Origin: Sabellastarte sp. h YS-2021
Lineage: Eukaryota > Annelida > Polychaeta > Sabellida > Sabellidae
Length of the DNA: 64,000 nt
NCBI GenBank assembly: GCA_964017235.1
Contig: OZ024935.1
Span: forward strand, 36,683,596 to 36,747,595
Reading direction: 5' to 3'
In this document: positions 1-12,716 of the stretch, in pieces
How the letters are laid out: each line of letters begins with the position of its first letter
Position numbering within the stretch: the first letter of the stretch is position 1
Notes under the pieces: generated by a model
Seen by the model: the letters and a program-made list of their open reading frames with translations, nothing else
Told to the model about the DNA's origin: nothing
The model's database searches: none
Program-made: the position numbers and the translations under genes

Positions 1-1
1 T

Positions 2-1453
2 TGGCACAAGGGTCTTCTTTTCAAGCTTCAACGTTTTGGAATTCATGGGTGTCTACTGAAATGGTTTGCAAACTACTTGTCAAACCGTATGCAAAGAGTT
101 GTCATAAATGGCCAGTTTTCTGATTGGAAAACCATTTTTGCTGGAGTCCCACAAGGTTCTGTGTTGGGTCCACTTCTATTTTTAGTTTATATAAATGATA
201 TAACGTCAGTTGTTAAGTATTGCAATGTACGCCTGTTTGCCGATGATACATGTCTGTTTGTATCTACTAAGGATCATATTGAAGCAGCATGGTATATCAA
301 TGAAGACTTAAAGCATATTGAGGAATGGGCAAGACAATGGATTGTAAAATTCAGTCCTACAAAAACAGAGTCTATGGTTCTCTCACTCAAAACTAAATCT
401 GACAAAATGTACCCCAGATTACTACTTTCTAATACTCCAATAGCAAATGTGCAATGTCATAAACATATTGGCCTATGGATTTCAAATAATTTCAAGTGGG
501 ACTTTCATATAAAAAACTTAGTTGACAAATGTTCAATTCGTCTGGGAATTTTAAAATCTTTGAAGTTCAAACTAAATAGGAAAGCATTAGAAACAATTTT
601 TACTTTGTACATCAGACCAATTTTAGAATATGCAGACATCATTTGGTCAGGGGCACCTCAACACCTTTTATCTAAATTAGATTATATTATAAATGAGGCC
701 ATGAGGATTGTAACTGGTGCACCTGCTAGATCAAGTGTCACTGAATTGTATAAGGAAACTGGATGGCTCCCATTAAATAAAAGAAGAGAAATGCATGTTT
801 TAAAAATGATGTTTGGTATTGCAAACAACTTGTGTCCTGCTTATTTATCAAATATTGTTCCTTCAACTGTGAGAGAACTTCCTCCACAAGTAGATAAACT
901 AAGGCAGAATATCAATTCCAGGATTAGCATTGGTGATATTCCTATTAGAAGAACACGCTTAAAGCTTTTTGATCATTTGTTTCCTGCAATTGGAACAAAG
1001 TTATGGAATGCTCTTCCATCTAGTCTGAAGTCTCTTAATACAATAAGCTCATTTAAAAAAGAACTGCAAAAATTATATTCCCCCATCAATTCATCCCATA
1101 AACTTCGGCAAGAATTGTATGGTCGTGGAAGTCGATATGAAAATGGAGTTCATTCTTGTCTCAGAATGAGATGTAGCAAACTAAAAGTGCATCTCAAAAA
1201 TAATCTCCATGTTATTGATGATGAGTCATGTAGTTGTGGATACCCAACTGAAGATGTACAACACTTTTTATTCTCTTGTCCATTGTATGACGATATGCGC
1301 AACAATTTATTACATTCTGTCCAGGCAGTAACAACTGCTGAGGTAACTACCGATTTATTACTATTTGGCAGTGAAGAGTTAACCAAAAATCAAAACTTTA
1401 TCATAATAGATGCAGTCCAGTTATTTCTTAAAGATACAAAACGTTTCTCATAG
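2..1453 (+). CDS. Non-LTR retrotransposon reverse transcriptase, C-terminal part
   Basis: This is the 3' portion of a LINE-type ORF2, open from base 2 with its beginning outside the window. The first in-frame ATG at 77 is internal, because the 25 codons before it already read as RT palm sequence (WHKG..., then WFANYLSNR). RT motifs follow in order: GVPQGSVLGPLLF (motif B region, residues 23-35 from the ATG at 77), the catalytic FADD (residues 54-57), then a thumb and a long C-terminal tail. The tail ends in a Cys/His cluster (CSCG...HFLFSC) like the zinc-binding C-terminus of Jockey/CR1-type LINEs. Such proteins carry out target-primed reverse transcription of their own RNA. No endonuclease or RNase H domain lies in the visible part. 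The frame is intact to the stop. The clade is not assignable with confidence. Confidence 0.9.
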   Translation, partial: WHKGLLFKLQRFGIHGCLLKWFANYLSNRMQRVVINGQFSDWKTIFAGVPQGSVLGPLLFLVYINDITSVVKYCNVRLFADDTCLFVSTKDHIEAAWYINEDLKHIEEWARQWIVKFSPTKTESMVLSLKTKSDKMYPRLLLSNTPIANVQCHKHIGLWISNNFKWDFHIKNLVDKCSIRLGILKSLKFKLNRKALETIFTLYIRPILEYADIIWSGAPQHLLSKLDYIINEAMRIVTGAPARSSVTELYKETGWLPLNKRREMHVLKMMFGIANNLCPAYLSNIVPSTVRELPPQVDKLRQNINSRISIGDIPIRRTRLKLFDHLFPAIGTKLWNALPSSLKSLNTISSFKKELQKLYSPINSSHKLRQELYGRGSRYENGVHSCLRMRCSKLKVHLKNNLHVIDDESCSCGYPTEDVQHFLFSCPLYDDMRNNLLHSVQAVTTAEVTTDLLLFGSEELTKNQNFIIIDAVQLFLKDTKRFS

Positions 1454-1611
1454 ACTAGTACCACCACCCAATCATTTCTGTGCTCATTCATTCCAACCAT
1501 TATCACGTTCCATTTGTAAATATATCATTCAGCAAAAGGACTTGATATAATTGTACTTTTACGATTGTTGTCCAATTGCAAATAAATATGTTTAAATAAA
1601 AAAAAAAAAAA
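1454..1611 (+). mobile_element. 3' UTR and poly(A) tail of the LINE at the window start
   Basis: A short 3' UTR follows the RT stop. An AATAAA signal lies at 1581-1586 and an A-run at 1598-1611, after which sequence character changes. This is the expected 3' end of a retrotransposed copy. The 5' end is outside the window, so target duplications cannot be checked. Confidence 0.8.
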
Positions 1612-3034
1612 GCTGGTCCCTGATCTTCGGTGACTGCTAAACCCCGGATCGCAACCCCGCAATCCCGGATCACCACAGTATTTATGGATTAAAATGTCAA
1701 GTTTATTTTAACACAGAGGACACAGCAATTCTCAGAAATACTTCAATGTTACTCCGAAATTGTCTTATTTTTCACAATTATTTGACAACAATATTCATCA
1801 AGTTTTATATTTACATAAGTGCAAATGAGCCATGCCAAAAATTTAAATAAGCCAACAAATTTTACGAATTGGACATTTCATAGGCATAAATAGATTAATA
1901 GTCATAAGAATTACAAGTGACTTGGATGAGCTCATTATTACACTAGTCCTTTAAATTTTTCTTCTATTACTAGTCAGGTTGTTCACATTTACGGGCCGAC
2001 ATTTACCTTTATATACAATACAAAAAAGATATCACAATAAAATGCTATACAGTAAACATGTTTTCTGTTAGAAAATCCAGAAAGAAATTTTAAATTTGCT
2101 GTTAAGCAAACCCTGTATTTTGCATTGTATGTATTTTGCATGTCATTAAAACAGAGACCGTATTAGAGCATAGTTAATATTATTTTAACATGTATTACAG
2201 TCATGATTTTGAGAAGGTCTCTTGAACATGACTTATTATGTGGTGATCACAAGAAGATCTTGTGATTATGAGATCTTGTGAACACAATTTATTTCCTTGT
2301 GATCGTGGCTTAATTATTATGTAGGTATCTCCAGAAGTCTTCATTGGAGCTTCATGCATTATCAGAAATAGTTATTAAAATTCAGATTTGTGTGATGATT
2401 GTATTGTACGTCATTTACCTTTCTTTCTCCTTTAAACTTAAGATATGCCTCTTAATTTTGTAGTGATTTGACATACTGAGAAAATTTCTGATTTCTTGGT
2501 TGGCGCTGTTCTAATAGAGAAAAGTACAGACACAAGGGCAAACCCATTAGAATATAATTGATAATACTTTTCTTCAAAAGTACTTTCCAATTAACAAGAG
2601 ATGATGTATCACTGTAGTTGACATCTCACTTATAAATGTACATGCGACTCAATCATAAGGAAATTAAATGGCTTTTAATTATAATTATAACACCAATTTC
2701 AGTTTATATTACAGGTATATTTTACTGACATTGATTAATCATCTTATTGTGTTTATGTTTTGGACATTTTTAGACGTTTATTTTAGATAAATACGGGTAT
2801 AATGTCTCTGTGTGTATAATCAAATGTAGAAACCAATTTGCCTTGCTTTCTCTGACTAGCTTTTACTGGCGTCTTTCTGTCCAGTGGCAACCATAAATAT
2901 CCTCCCATTTGTCACTGAAATTACACTAATTAACAATGTTCTCATGATAGGAAAATCATCATTTCTTTAAACTCCCTGTTTTGTGTAGATTACTCTGGTG
3001 TTTCCTTGTAATATAGACTGTATATGTAGAAACA
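1612..3034. other. AT-rich non-coding stretch
   Basis: I see no gene here. There are short direct and inverted repeats of the word AAGATCTTGTGA around 2248-2280, but no long ORF, no tRNA-like boxes and no recognisable transposon ends. Confidence 0.5.
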
Positions 3035-3036
3035 TT

Positions 3037-3413
3037 AAAAGTGTAATAGAGGTATAAATTGAACCAGTGTGTGTATAATATAGGTATAAACAGAACCAAT
3101 GTGAGTATAGTATAACCTAAATGTAATATAGGTATAAATAGAACCAGTGTAAGTGTAATATAGGTATAAATAGCACCAGTGTGAATGTAATATAGGTATA
3201 AATAGAACCTGTGTAAGTATAATATAGGTACACATAGAACCAGTGTAAGTGGTGTTTAGATATAAATACACCCCGTGTAAGTGATATGTAGGTATAAATA
3301 GAACTAGTGTAAGTGGAGGTTAAGTATAAATACAGCCAGTATAAGTGGAATATATAGGTATGACTAGCTTCAGTGAGAGTGGAGTTTAGGTATAAACAGA
3401 ACCAGTTTGAGTG
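3037..3413 (+). repeat. Degenerate minisatellite, unit about 34 bp
   Basis: About ten imperfect tandem copies of a unit reading roughly GTGTAAGTGTAATATAGG followed by TATAAATAGAACCA. Units vary by several bases, so the array is old. It is interrupted at 3414 by a SINE and resumes at 3646. Translation of either strand gives only repetitive peptides. Confidence 0.85.
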
Positions 3414-3645
3414 TATTTATTTATTTGGGGTTTTACATTGCTTTGAACACTGTACAGGTCATATTGCGACGGGTAGTTGGAAGGGCAGAGGAAACCAGTA
3501 CTTACAGTTGGTCAAGGTTCTGTACTGTAAACTTCCGACCAACGGCAAGCAACTACCAGCTTTCCCACTTGAGGCCGTGCCGGGAACCAAACCTAGGCCT
3601 CAGAGGTGGGAGGCGAGAGTGTTACCACTCTGCCACCGTGGCCCC
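3414..3645 (-). mobile_element. tRNA-derived SINE, family 1, copy 1
   Basis: Read on the minus strand, it begins GGGGCCACGGTGGCAGAGTGG (an A-box-like tRNA head). A B-box-like GGTTTGGTTCCC comes next, then a conserved body containing GTTGCTTGCCGTTGGTCGG, and it ends in an (AATA)n tail. Two more copies lie at 51185-51418 (+) and 55555-55798 (-). SINEs are Pol III-transcribed and mobilised by LINE proteins. This copy sits inside a minisatellite. Both flanks resemble GAGTGTA, but the repeat context makes a target duplication ambiguous. Confidence 0.85.
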
Positions 3646-3722
3646 TAAGTGTGAGTGTAATTTAAGTTTAAATAATAGTAGCATACAGTAAGTGTAATAT
3701 AAGTAAAGTTAGACCCAGTGTA
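3646..3722 (+). repeat. Minisatellite resumes after SINE
   Basis: Two to three further degenerate units of the array at 3037-3413 (GTGTAATTTAAGTTTAAATA, GTAATATAAGTAAAG) continue directly after the SINE. This shows that the SINE inserted into a pre-existing array. Confidence 0.7.
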
Positions 3723-6700
3723 AGAGCTAGCGTTGAGGTCCCAATGCCACAACATGGTATATGTTCGCCTGGCCTTCCAGGCTGTCTGAATCATGATGCA
3801 AACATGAAAATATTTTTGCTATAATGCACTCTGTATTTAGAGGCCTTTCTAGTCTGGGAGACACTGTTCTCCTCAGCAAGGTAGGCTAAGTAAGTGTATG
3901 AGAACATTATGAAAAATACTTATAATGCAGTCAAACAGTTGTGTCTATATTATATGTACAAACGCCTGTGGCAAGGCTAGGTATATGTATGAAGGTAAAT
4001 GTGAAATTTAGCCACATGTGGCTACTGTATTGGAGGTTCTCAGCATATAGCCTCTACAGAGTCTAGTGGGTTCTTATTTTACTGACATGATTTTACTAAA
4101 ATGAGACTTAAATGTGTAGTTTAGAAATATTTATGTTTAAAGTTTTCGCTTTTATCATAGGGAAGGGACTTACATTCTGTTCCATATATGAATGTACTTA
4201 CTTACTTCTCTAGTTGTATAGATTTCATAGTTTAACTATGCACATCAGCTTTAATTTATGAATTGACTGTTTCATGCTTAAAGTCTTGGGTAAATAAGAT
4301 AAATTATGTGTTATACAACTCTTTAGATACTGTGTTTGTTTTGGCAAGAGTATCATGTTTCATCAGCTAGTAAATAAATTCTCTTGTAAAAGAATTATTT
4401 TGATTAAAGGTCCAATTAAGTTTCAGAACATTCTTACTTATTTGGTTTTGGGATTAATCAGATGTCTAGAGAGTAAATAACTTTATAAATATGATAGATT
4501 GCATGGGGTATTTAATTCTTTATTGAACAAAAATCCTAATTTTAGGTAATACTAAATGAAAAAAAAAATCTTGAAAATTGAATGCAAGAATCACATTACG
4601 AGAAAAGGGTGAAATTGACCTGATTAAGAAAGCTATCAATAACTATTTCAACCACTTTATGTGACAGGGAAAGTAGTTTTCCAAAGTGTGAATAGTGCCA
4701 CCCAAACAAAAAAGGTCAGAAATTCAACTCCAGAAAAAGAAATGTGTTTTTTTTTAACAGTAACCTTCAAATGAGGCTAGTATTATTTACACATGTCATT
4801 TTATTGTTTTATTTTACACTTTAAAATCTGAGATCAAAGTTAGGTATTTAATTCCATTTCAATAACTATGGTAATATCTGGACAGGGTTTCAGTTGCATT
4901 CCACATTTTGTCATGAGCTAGAAACCCAAGACCACGAGTGTGAGAGACAAGTCAATAAAAGGCTAACTTATTCACTCTTCTATTAGTGAATAAAAGCCAA
5001 ACTTATTCAATTTTCAAGCAAATAAGTCCTGATGAGAGTTAGACTTTCCTCATGTCCTTTTGTCTTAGGTATTACATGAGGACCAAATGACTTTTTTCCC
5101 AGAATTTGGTGTTGACAAAAGTTAGTATTTCATCAGACAGTAATATCTGAACCTATTAGATGTATTCATAATGATTCCCTGTATGTGAGATTTGGTGGAA
5201 TAAGAGATACTATAAGACTTGGAGCAAGTCTAGATGAGAGTTCATGAATGACTTATGGTATGTGGAGAATTTCAGATATGTGGCGAATTTTAGATTTCTT
5301 ACTCTAATATATTCATAAAACTGTAGGTAGTTTACTGATACATTTAAAATTGAGGGTTTTATGTTCCTTTCAACAACTTACCATATTTGTGAGTACAAAT
5401 GCCCCCTCCTTGTTAATCGCTCCCCTCCTGTCTGCCTTTGCAAAGTTCATATTTCGGGATTTTACATCCCTCTCAACAGCCAACATGTTTACAATTCCGG
5501 AATTCCGAAAAGAGATACATTTTAGTACTTCCCCATTCGAATACCAGTTACGAGAATTGAACAAAATCACAACAAAACATGGCAGGTTTGATCACAGATG
5601 CACTGAAATTGGCCAAAAATATTACATAAAACTTTAAAATTTCTTCAACTTTAAGGTTAATTTACAATATTTTAAGCTCTCACGCCATTATACATGCTAG
5701 CAAGTGAGATCAGGGCTGTAAGTGTCCACTGGAATCTACTGTAGAGTTGATTTTTTATTTGTTATAGTTGCCCTCTTTTGAAAAATGCATTGCCCCCGGA
5801 ACATTTATATGAATAAATACGGTTGGTCCCATCAGGGCAGGTCCACATTGAATTTTGTATGTTGCCATGAGATGGAATCCAACCCATGTTCACAGCATTG
5901 AGAACCAGGGCAACTCAAATAGTTCCAGACTTGTTTATTACTGATGCTTATGAAGGAATGAACAAACTCACCCTGAAAATGTCAGTGTATATTTGTGTTC
6001 ATATCTGGCAAATCCCAGAACACTGGATGCAATTATATCCACACCAGGGGCCTCATAATTATAACCCCCTCACAAATAGCAAGCAGTACAGATTTATGGG
6101 CCAGAAAATGTAACATATGGTGAAACCATTACAAGGTTCAGACTTTGATGACTGTCTGACAGAAAGCTAGCCTCACTCAACACTGGATATCAACTGCCAT
6201 CAATACAGGTTAACATAGAGCTGGAGACTAGCCTTGAAAATAAAGGACCTTTTCATTGTCAAATTATTCAGTTTTTATGAAGCCACTTTACACCTCTAAA
6301 CCACATTGAGTTCTTATCAAACGAGGATTCATCACATTGGTTGTCTACACTTCTATTTGTGTCTATTAAGAGTTGTATTTTGCTAATAAATATGAAGAAT
6401 TATCTTAGATACTGTGATACCTTTGTATTGATTTGTATTACAACCTATCTTCTGTTTTATATAGTCTAACCCTTCAAATAAAAACTTGCTCTCATAAAAT
6501 GTTTGCAACATAGATAAGTTCTGAATTATTTTTGGTTATAAGCTGTGTGACATTGAAACCCCAGACATTCCCTGACCTGAGGTTGAGTGTTTCATGCCTG
6601 CAGCTGTCAGTTTGTGTCAAGAAGTGAGAAATATGAAATTTATCACAGTGTATGAAATTTGCCAATCTGATAACTTCCCCCATAATATATCCTAGAACTA

Positions 6701-7118
6701 CAACAATCATTGACAGATATTGTAATTGTATTGCCTATCTTGTGGCTTGCTATTTAATCGGATGCAGAATTTCTGTTAAATTCGTTCATTTCTTCTTGTT
6801 TGTAAGAGATGGTGAATTTTAACAGACTATGGCACTTTTTGCATTGCTTACTCTAGCTGTCACATGGAGTGGGGAAACAGGGTCAACCATTTCAGACTGC
6901 CTCTCACTGATGGATATGAATAATTAAATGTACAATTTTACTGAGTCACCAGATTGTTGCCTTTTTGACTGCATTTTTTGTCAGTTTCCCTCATTTTTTA
7001 TTGTGCTTTTGTGCTTATTAATACAATTGAATCCGAAGGGATTAAAACATACCGTACTTCTACATAAGTAGTCAGCAGAAGAGGCCTTCTGAGGGTCTGA
7101 TATTTACATCTTCTTCAC
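3723..7118. other. Non-coding stretch, no recognised gene
   Basis: AT-rich sequence with scattered short ORFs that look like chance. The segment 5395-5590 is richer in GC and CpG than its surroundings (CCGGAATTCCG palindrome at about 5503) and contains open frames on both strands, but I recognise no protein and see no convincing splice pattern. Around 5795-5935 there is a decayed repeat (GTTGCCATGAGATGGAATCC) that resembles sequence at 28595-28690. Confidence 0.4.
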
Positions 7119-7145
7119 TGGTTAAATGGGAATTCCATTTAACCA
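7119..7145. repeat. Perfect 11-bp inverted repeat hairpin
   Basis: TGGTTAAATGG and CCATTTAACCA are perfect reverse complements separated by GAATT. It is isolated in unannotated DNA and its function is unknown. Confidence 0.7.
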
Positions 7146-7192
7146 AAATATGGCTTTCCTGAAAAGAGTTTAAATTGATTGCATTTGCATCC

Positions 7193-7275
7193 ATTTGTTT
7201 GTCTCTTTGTTTGTCTGTGTGCATAACTCAAAAAATATACATTGGATTGGAGCCTTATTTTCACATAAGGTGGGG
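7193..7275 (+). repeat. Copy of a recurrent module: GT-rich tract plus ATAACTCAAAAA
   Basis: A (TTTG/TCTG) tract is followed by GCATAACTCAAAAAATATAC and then TTTTCACATAAGGTGGGG. The same layout occurs near 16022, 16713, 20856, 22450 (reverse), 22930, 25033 and 53220, in otherwise different repeats. It probably marks the edge of a repeat family. Confidence 0.5.
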
Positions 7276-7894
7276 TCTATCTCGGGCTTGGTTCTCTGAA
7301 AAGATGATGAGGGTTGGAGCTCCATCAGATACTGCTTGTTTATAAACTGATTCATAGAAAAAAAAATTTATGCTAAGTATCATACCCCAGTCTTAAATAT
7401 GTCAATTTGATTGGCTAAAATCTGGTCACATGATCCTTTATAAATACAGATATAATAGAGCTGTAGCAGGTCAGAGGGCTGTGTCACTTTTTATGACCCT
7501 TTACTATTTGTAAATATAAATACATTTTTCACACAATTGGTATCATTTTAAAGGTCTCAATGAATAAAAATTTAATAAGGCAAAATATACTCCATACCTC
7601 TCACATAGAGTGTGAAAATTTTAAACAAAACAGATTTTACAGGAATGTTCATCACTGTAGTTATACCTGGTATCATTAAAATATATTTTGGAAATTCAAA
7701 ACAACTGCATATTTGAACTAGATACCTCTTTGAGGGGTTATACTAGTATCAAGATTTTACGACCCTCAACTTGTAGATAGATATACCCTAGTGCTATAAA
7801 TACTGATATGGCCCTCTCAAACACTAATAATAATAACATGGAGAGGTTTTATGCATGAGAGCTTATACAATGGATTCTCTTTCAGTAGATCCAG
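7276..7894. other. Non-coding stretch
   Basis: AT-rich sequence with no recognised feature. Confidence 0.4.
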
Positions 7895-8264
7895 TGTAGG
7901 TGAAAAGCAGAAATATTTCTAATGATTACAATTGGTCTGTTGCTAAAAACTGATACAGTCTTAAATAATATAACCTTGTGGTTTGGTTAATTATAAAAGA
8001 TAACAGGCCATGTAACTGTATTATGTATAATATAATATTTGGTTCTTTTTTATCTTTATCAATTTTGTCATCATTTTTGAAAAAAAAAATGATTGTCAAT
8101 TGAGCAGTTTTCATGTATAGATTAAGCTAAATACTCAGATTTTTGACACTTCTCAATCCAGATTAAACTCTGTAGTGTGGACACTCAACATGGATTGAAA
8201 TGAATTTGCTTCAATCTGCTTGAACCGTCAATCCTTGTCAACCCGGATTGCATTGTGAACAGGG
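7895..8264 (+). mobile_element. MITE fragment with TCAACCCGGATTG terminus
   Basis: This segment is closely similar to 40198-40564. It ends with the subterminal words CTGTAGTGTGGACACTC, CTTCAATCTGCTTGAACC and TTGTCAACCCGGATTG followed by GTGAAC. Its left terminus is missing compared with the longer copy at 39877-40564. There is no coding capacity, so it is a non-autonomous DNA transposon remnant. Confidence 0.7.
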
Positions 8265-8351
8265 ATGAGATGATGGTATGCGGATACCACATAGATTTAT
8301 ATAATTAGGCGCCATGGTTGCGAGAGTGGAGTTTTCTAGGGTTGGAAGTTT

Positions 8352-8364
8352 CCCCCCCCCCCCC
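8352..8364 (+). repeat. Poly(C) tract, 13 bases
   Basis: An uninterrupted run of 13 C residues. Confidence 0.9.
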
Positions 8365-9279
8365 AGGATTTTTAGTTAAATGAGCATATTTTAATAAAAA
8401 CGTCACAGGAACTCCACTTTTAATGTTGAAGAAGGCAAGAAGCGTAATTTCAAGATCATGAGATGTGAATTCAATCTTACTTTTAACACCATTTCTCTGC
8501 AATTGATTTTGAACTGAAAACTACATGTTTGTGTATTTTAATGCACCAAACACAGAGCTATCTAGTCTGTGAGTTCTGCAGTACTGAAAAAATATACTTC
8601 AGATTGTAAATGAAAGACATTCCAAGTTTATTTTGAAGCTAACCAATTACTGCAGTGTTTTTGTTACTGTTATTTAGCTTCACAGTGATTCTAGACCCCA
8701 AAACATCCCAAGGTTTGTTAAAATAACAAAAACAGGGCTGTTAAAATTGATTGCCCACCCACAAAATGTAGCAGGAGTTGCTTTTTTTGCTGCCCCAAGG
8801 AATTGTAAGCAGATGCCATTTCATTTGAATGAAAAATAAAGAATACTCACCTAAAGACTTGAAGTGATACTTTAATCAAGATCAGGAATATGTAGAGTAA
8901 TTTGAAATTTCACCAAAGTATATGAAATTTACAAGTGAAGAAACAAACCTCCTTGTTGTGGGGATTTTTCTACACATTTGTGATTTTGGTGACAACTACG
9001 TCAGACTTCAGATCTACACTGATGATGTAAATTTAGCACAAAATCTGAATATTTTTGTCTTATTGTTTAAGGTTTTTTTTTTGCATTACTGTGGCAACCA
9101 TTTTAAACTCTAGATTTGAATTAATTGATTTATTTTGGCATCAATTGTTTTCTCAAGACAATGTTCATTGTGCTTATGTTCCTTTGTAAGTTTTTTTTTT
9201 CATCACTTTTAATGCACAATAGATCATGTCATGATGAGTTATTGAGTAGGTGGAGGAAATCAATGCAAACTAATTGATC
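8365..9279. other. Non-coding stretch
   Basis: No supported feature. There are T-runs near 9070 and 9190. Confidence 0.4.
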
Positions 9280-9475
9280 AACACTGTGCACTGTAAATCA
9301 GTGAGTACTGGCAAGCAACTACCAACTTTTATAATATTCAGGTCGGGTTTTGACTAGAGATGTGTTACCAATTAGCAATGCTACCAATTTTGTCATTTAA
9401 GGTCAAGATTTAAACTACTACCTCAGAGGAGAAAGACTAGTGTTTAACCATTGTGCTCCAGGAAACTCCCCACTA
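9280..9475 (-). mobile_element. Decayed SINE, family-1-like
   Basis: The word GGCAAGCAACTACCAACTTT followed by AGGTC...TTTGACTA resembles the minus-strand reading of SINE family 1 (GGCAAGCAACTACCAGCTTT). The tRNA-like part is strongly diverged. Similar remnants appear at about 14030-14160 and 19490-19585. Confidence 0.45.
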
Positions 9476-9910
9476 AGAACTCTCTGAACTGCTCTGTTCA
9501 GAGTAGGAGAAAATGACATAATGGTGTAAGGGTGTTTTTGAAAATGATAAAATTGAAACTCACTTGATAGTCAACCAGAATTATACAATAAACTGTATTA
9601 ACATCTGCGTTTTTTATGTTATGTATACGTTGATGTAAATTTCTTTGGACCACTGTCGCATGCATTTTTATTCATAAGCTCATGTATACTTTAGTGAGGT
9701 GGGTTCTAACCAGGCACTTAAAAGTTTTAGGAACTCTGTAAAATAGCAGAAATGTACATTATAACTGAGACCAGTTTGTACTAGGTGAGTTTGTCCTAGG
9801 GAAGTAGTTCCAGTTTTCAAAATTTCTTATTTTCTCTCACAGATCATTTTCTAGATATAAAGTAAAATATATATTTATGAGGGAAAAGTGAGTCTCGCGC
9901 TCCTAGAGAT

Positions 9911-12716
9911 CAATTTTTTTTTGTTTTTTTTTTGTCTCTGGACTTTCATGAATTGTGTTAAGTTAAGTTAAAAAATTTTGGTGCTTAAACACCTTGGTGT
10001 CATACAGCACCATTAAAACTAATAAGTACATTAACTAAAATATATACAACATCAATAAATACAAGTAAAATGGAGAACTATACAAAAACAATCAATAGAA
10101 ATACAATACACTTTACTGGTCAAAAAACCAAAACAAATGACTAGATAAGGAAAGTAAAAATAACATAGAAAATATAAAATATATCATAATACAATAGAAT
10201 ACAAATACGACTAGACTACACAAAATAGATATACATATATCACAGACAAAACAAGAAAACTAGAAAACACACAATAACTTAACAAAAATTACGACAATAC
10301 AAAATAAATTAGATTGCTAAAATTTATAAAATAATCCACATTCTTTTAAATAATTACATATAACTTTAATGTTTCCATATAGTAAGTCTTTTAAATTATT
10401 TATGTTTCTATAGTATTTAATTCTTGTGTCACGTAGGTCGATACAGTCTAGTAATATGTGTTTCACTGTATCAGGACAATGACATGGAATGCACCAGGGC
10501 ATATCTTCACCTTTCAACAGATAACTATGGGTGAAATAAGTGTGTCCTATACGGGCTCGTGTTATAACTATTTCTTCCCTACGAGATAAATCCGTCCAAA
10601 CATAAAAATCTCCAACAGTAGGGTTTATTTGGAATAGTTTATTATCAGGACACGCATTCCATTGAGCTTGCCACTTCTGTTTAAAAACACTATTTACATT
10701 TACTTTCAAGTCTGTATAGGGGACTTTCAAGTCTAAAACATTAAAATTCAAGGCCTGTTTGGCAAGCTCATCTGCTTTTTCATTGCCCTTTATGCCTACA
10801 TGACTAGGAACCCAAGCTAAAACAACTTTCTTATTTACTGAACAACAATCATTAAAAAGCTTTAAAATATCTTGAATAAAAGGATGATCACAGTTGTTGC
10901 TATCAAGAGCTTGAAGACTAGATAAAGAGTCACAAAATATGATAAAACGATCCTCATCACAACTTTTAACTATATTAAAAGCCATTTTCAGAGCCTGTAA
11001 TTCAGCTGTGAATATGCTAGCATTGCCAGGAAGTCTGACCTGGGCACTGAGGCCATCAGATGTAGCAGCTGCAGCAACCCTATTTTCTGTTTTCGATCCA
11101 TCAGTATATATAGCCCTATGGTCAGAGTAATAGCTTCTTAACTCAGCAAATAGACTTTGAAACATACAATCATCACCAAGATGTTTCTTTTGATGTGTGA
11201 GATATAAGTCTATGTGAGGTTTCTGTATAGTCCAGGGTGGGTCATCTGGCAATGACACAGTCTGAATTAGATCCAGCTGAGGACAGACAACAGACAAATC
11301 TTCCTCTACTCGATGCCCAAAAGATCTTATTGCAGATGGTTTCTTATCATACAGATCATATAACTGAGGGTTAAAAACAACATCGTAAGCTGGATTGTCA
11401 GGATTACTTCTCAATTTCAAAGCATACTGAATACATAATTTATCAAACCTTAAATACAAGGGTGGCTCATTTGCCTCTACATACAAGCTTTGCATTGGAG
11501 AAGTCCTGAAGGCTCCCAGGCATATTCTCAAGCCCTGGTTTTGAATGGGTTCCAATTTCTTAAGATAAGACTTACGAGCAGAACTAAAAACAGCACAACC
11601 ATATTCCAATCTAGAACGAACAAATGAACGATAAAGTCTCATTAAAACACTTCTATCTGCTCCCCAATCCATTTTGGCAACTACTTTCAGTAAGTTCATG
11701 GCTTTTTCACATTTCTGGCGAATATAATCAATGTGTGCCTTAAAATTCAGTTTACTGTCAAATATAACACCAAGGAACTTAGTTTGTGACACAACAGGGA
11801 TTTGTGAGTTATATATTGTCAATGTTGGGTCTGGATGAAGTTTTCTTTTATTACAGAAATGCATGCAAACAGTTTTGGTTTTAGAAAATTTAAAACCATT
11901 TTCATCAGCCCATTTCTCTACTTTATTCAAACACAATTGAAGTTGCCTTTCTATTGAAGCCATATTTCTAGAAGAACAAGTGATTGAGAAATCATCAACA
12001 AAAAGAGACTTTTCAAAGCTAGCTGGAATCACATCAGCAATACTGTTAATCTTTAAAATAAATAATGTAACAGAGAGGATGCTGCCCTGGGGAACACCCA
12101 TCTCTTGCCCATGTATATCTGAATAAACGGATCCTAAACGAACTCTAAAAACTCTGTTTGATAAAAAATTCTGAATAAACATGGGCATTCGCCCCCTTAG
12201 GCCTACTTTATGTAGATCTCTTATAACGCCATACTTCCATACTGTATCGTAGGCTTTTTCTAAATCAAAAAATACAGAGACTACATGGTTGCCTTTTAAA
12301 AAGGAATCTCTAATAAAAGATTCAAGTCTTATTAATTGGTCTGTTGTAGTTCGACCTTTTCTAAAACCACTTTGATATTTTGTTAAAATATTATTTTTCT
12401 CAAGGAACCAAACTAGTCTAGTATTAATCATTCTTTCCATGGTTTTGCATAAACAGCTCGTCAGAGATATGGGGCGGTAATTGGACGGGTTTTTTGGGTC
12501 TTTGCCTGGTTTAGAAATAGGTATTACAGTGGCCTCTTTCCAGCATTCAGGAATTTCACCTGAAGCCCATATATCATTAAATACATCAAGTAACACCATA
12601 AGTGAGTCTCTTGGTAGATGTTTTAGCAGCTGATAATGGATCTCATCTGGACCAGTGGCTGTATCATGAGACTTTTTCATAGCATCACATAGTTCTCTAA
12701 TTGTAAATGGTACATT
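9911..12716 (-). mobile_element. 5'-truncated non-LTR retrotransposon (I/Nimb- or Jockey-like, with RNase H)
   Basis: On the minus strand the element runs from the RT finger region near 12716, through the ORF stop at 10317, to a 3' UTR ending in an A-rich tail (seen as the T-runs at 9916-9932). The endonuclease and ORF1 are missing, as expected of a 5'-truncated insertion. An RNase H domain downstream of the RT is typical of the I group of LINEs (Nimbus elements of snails are an example). I found no clear target duplication. Confidence 0.8.

Noticed and set aside
5350..5637. Possible host exon (95-residue ORF, GC- and CpG-richer)
   Set aside because: No recognisable domain, ORFs on both strands, no convincing donor or acceptor. 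Kept only as a remark.
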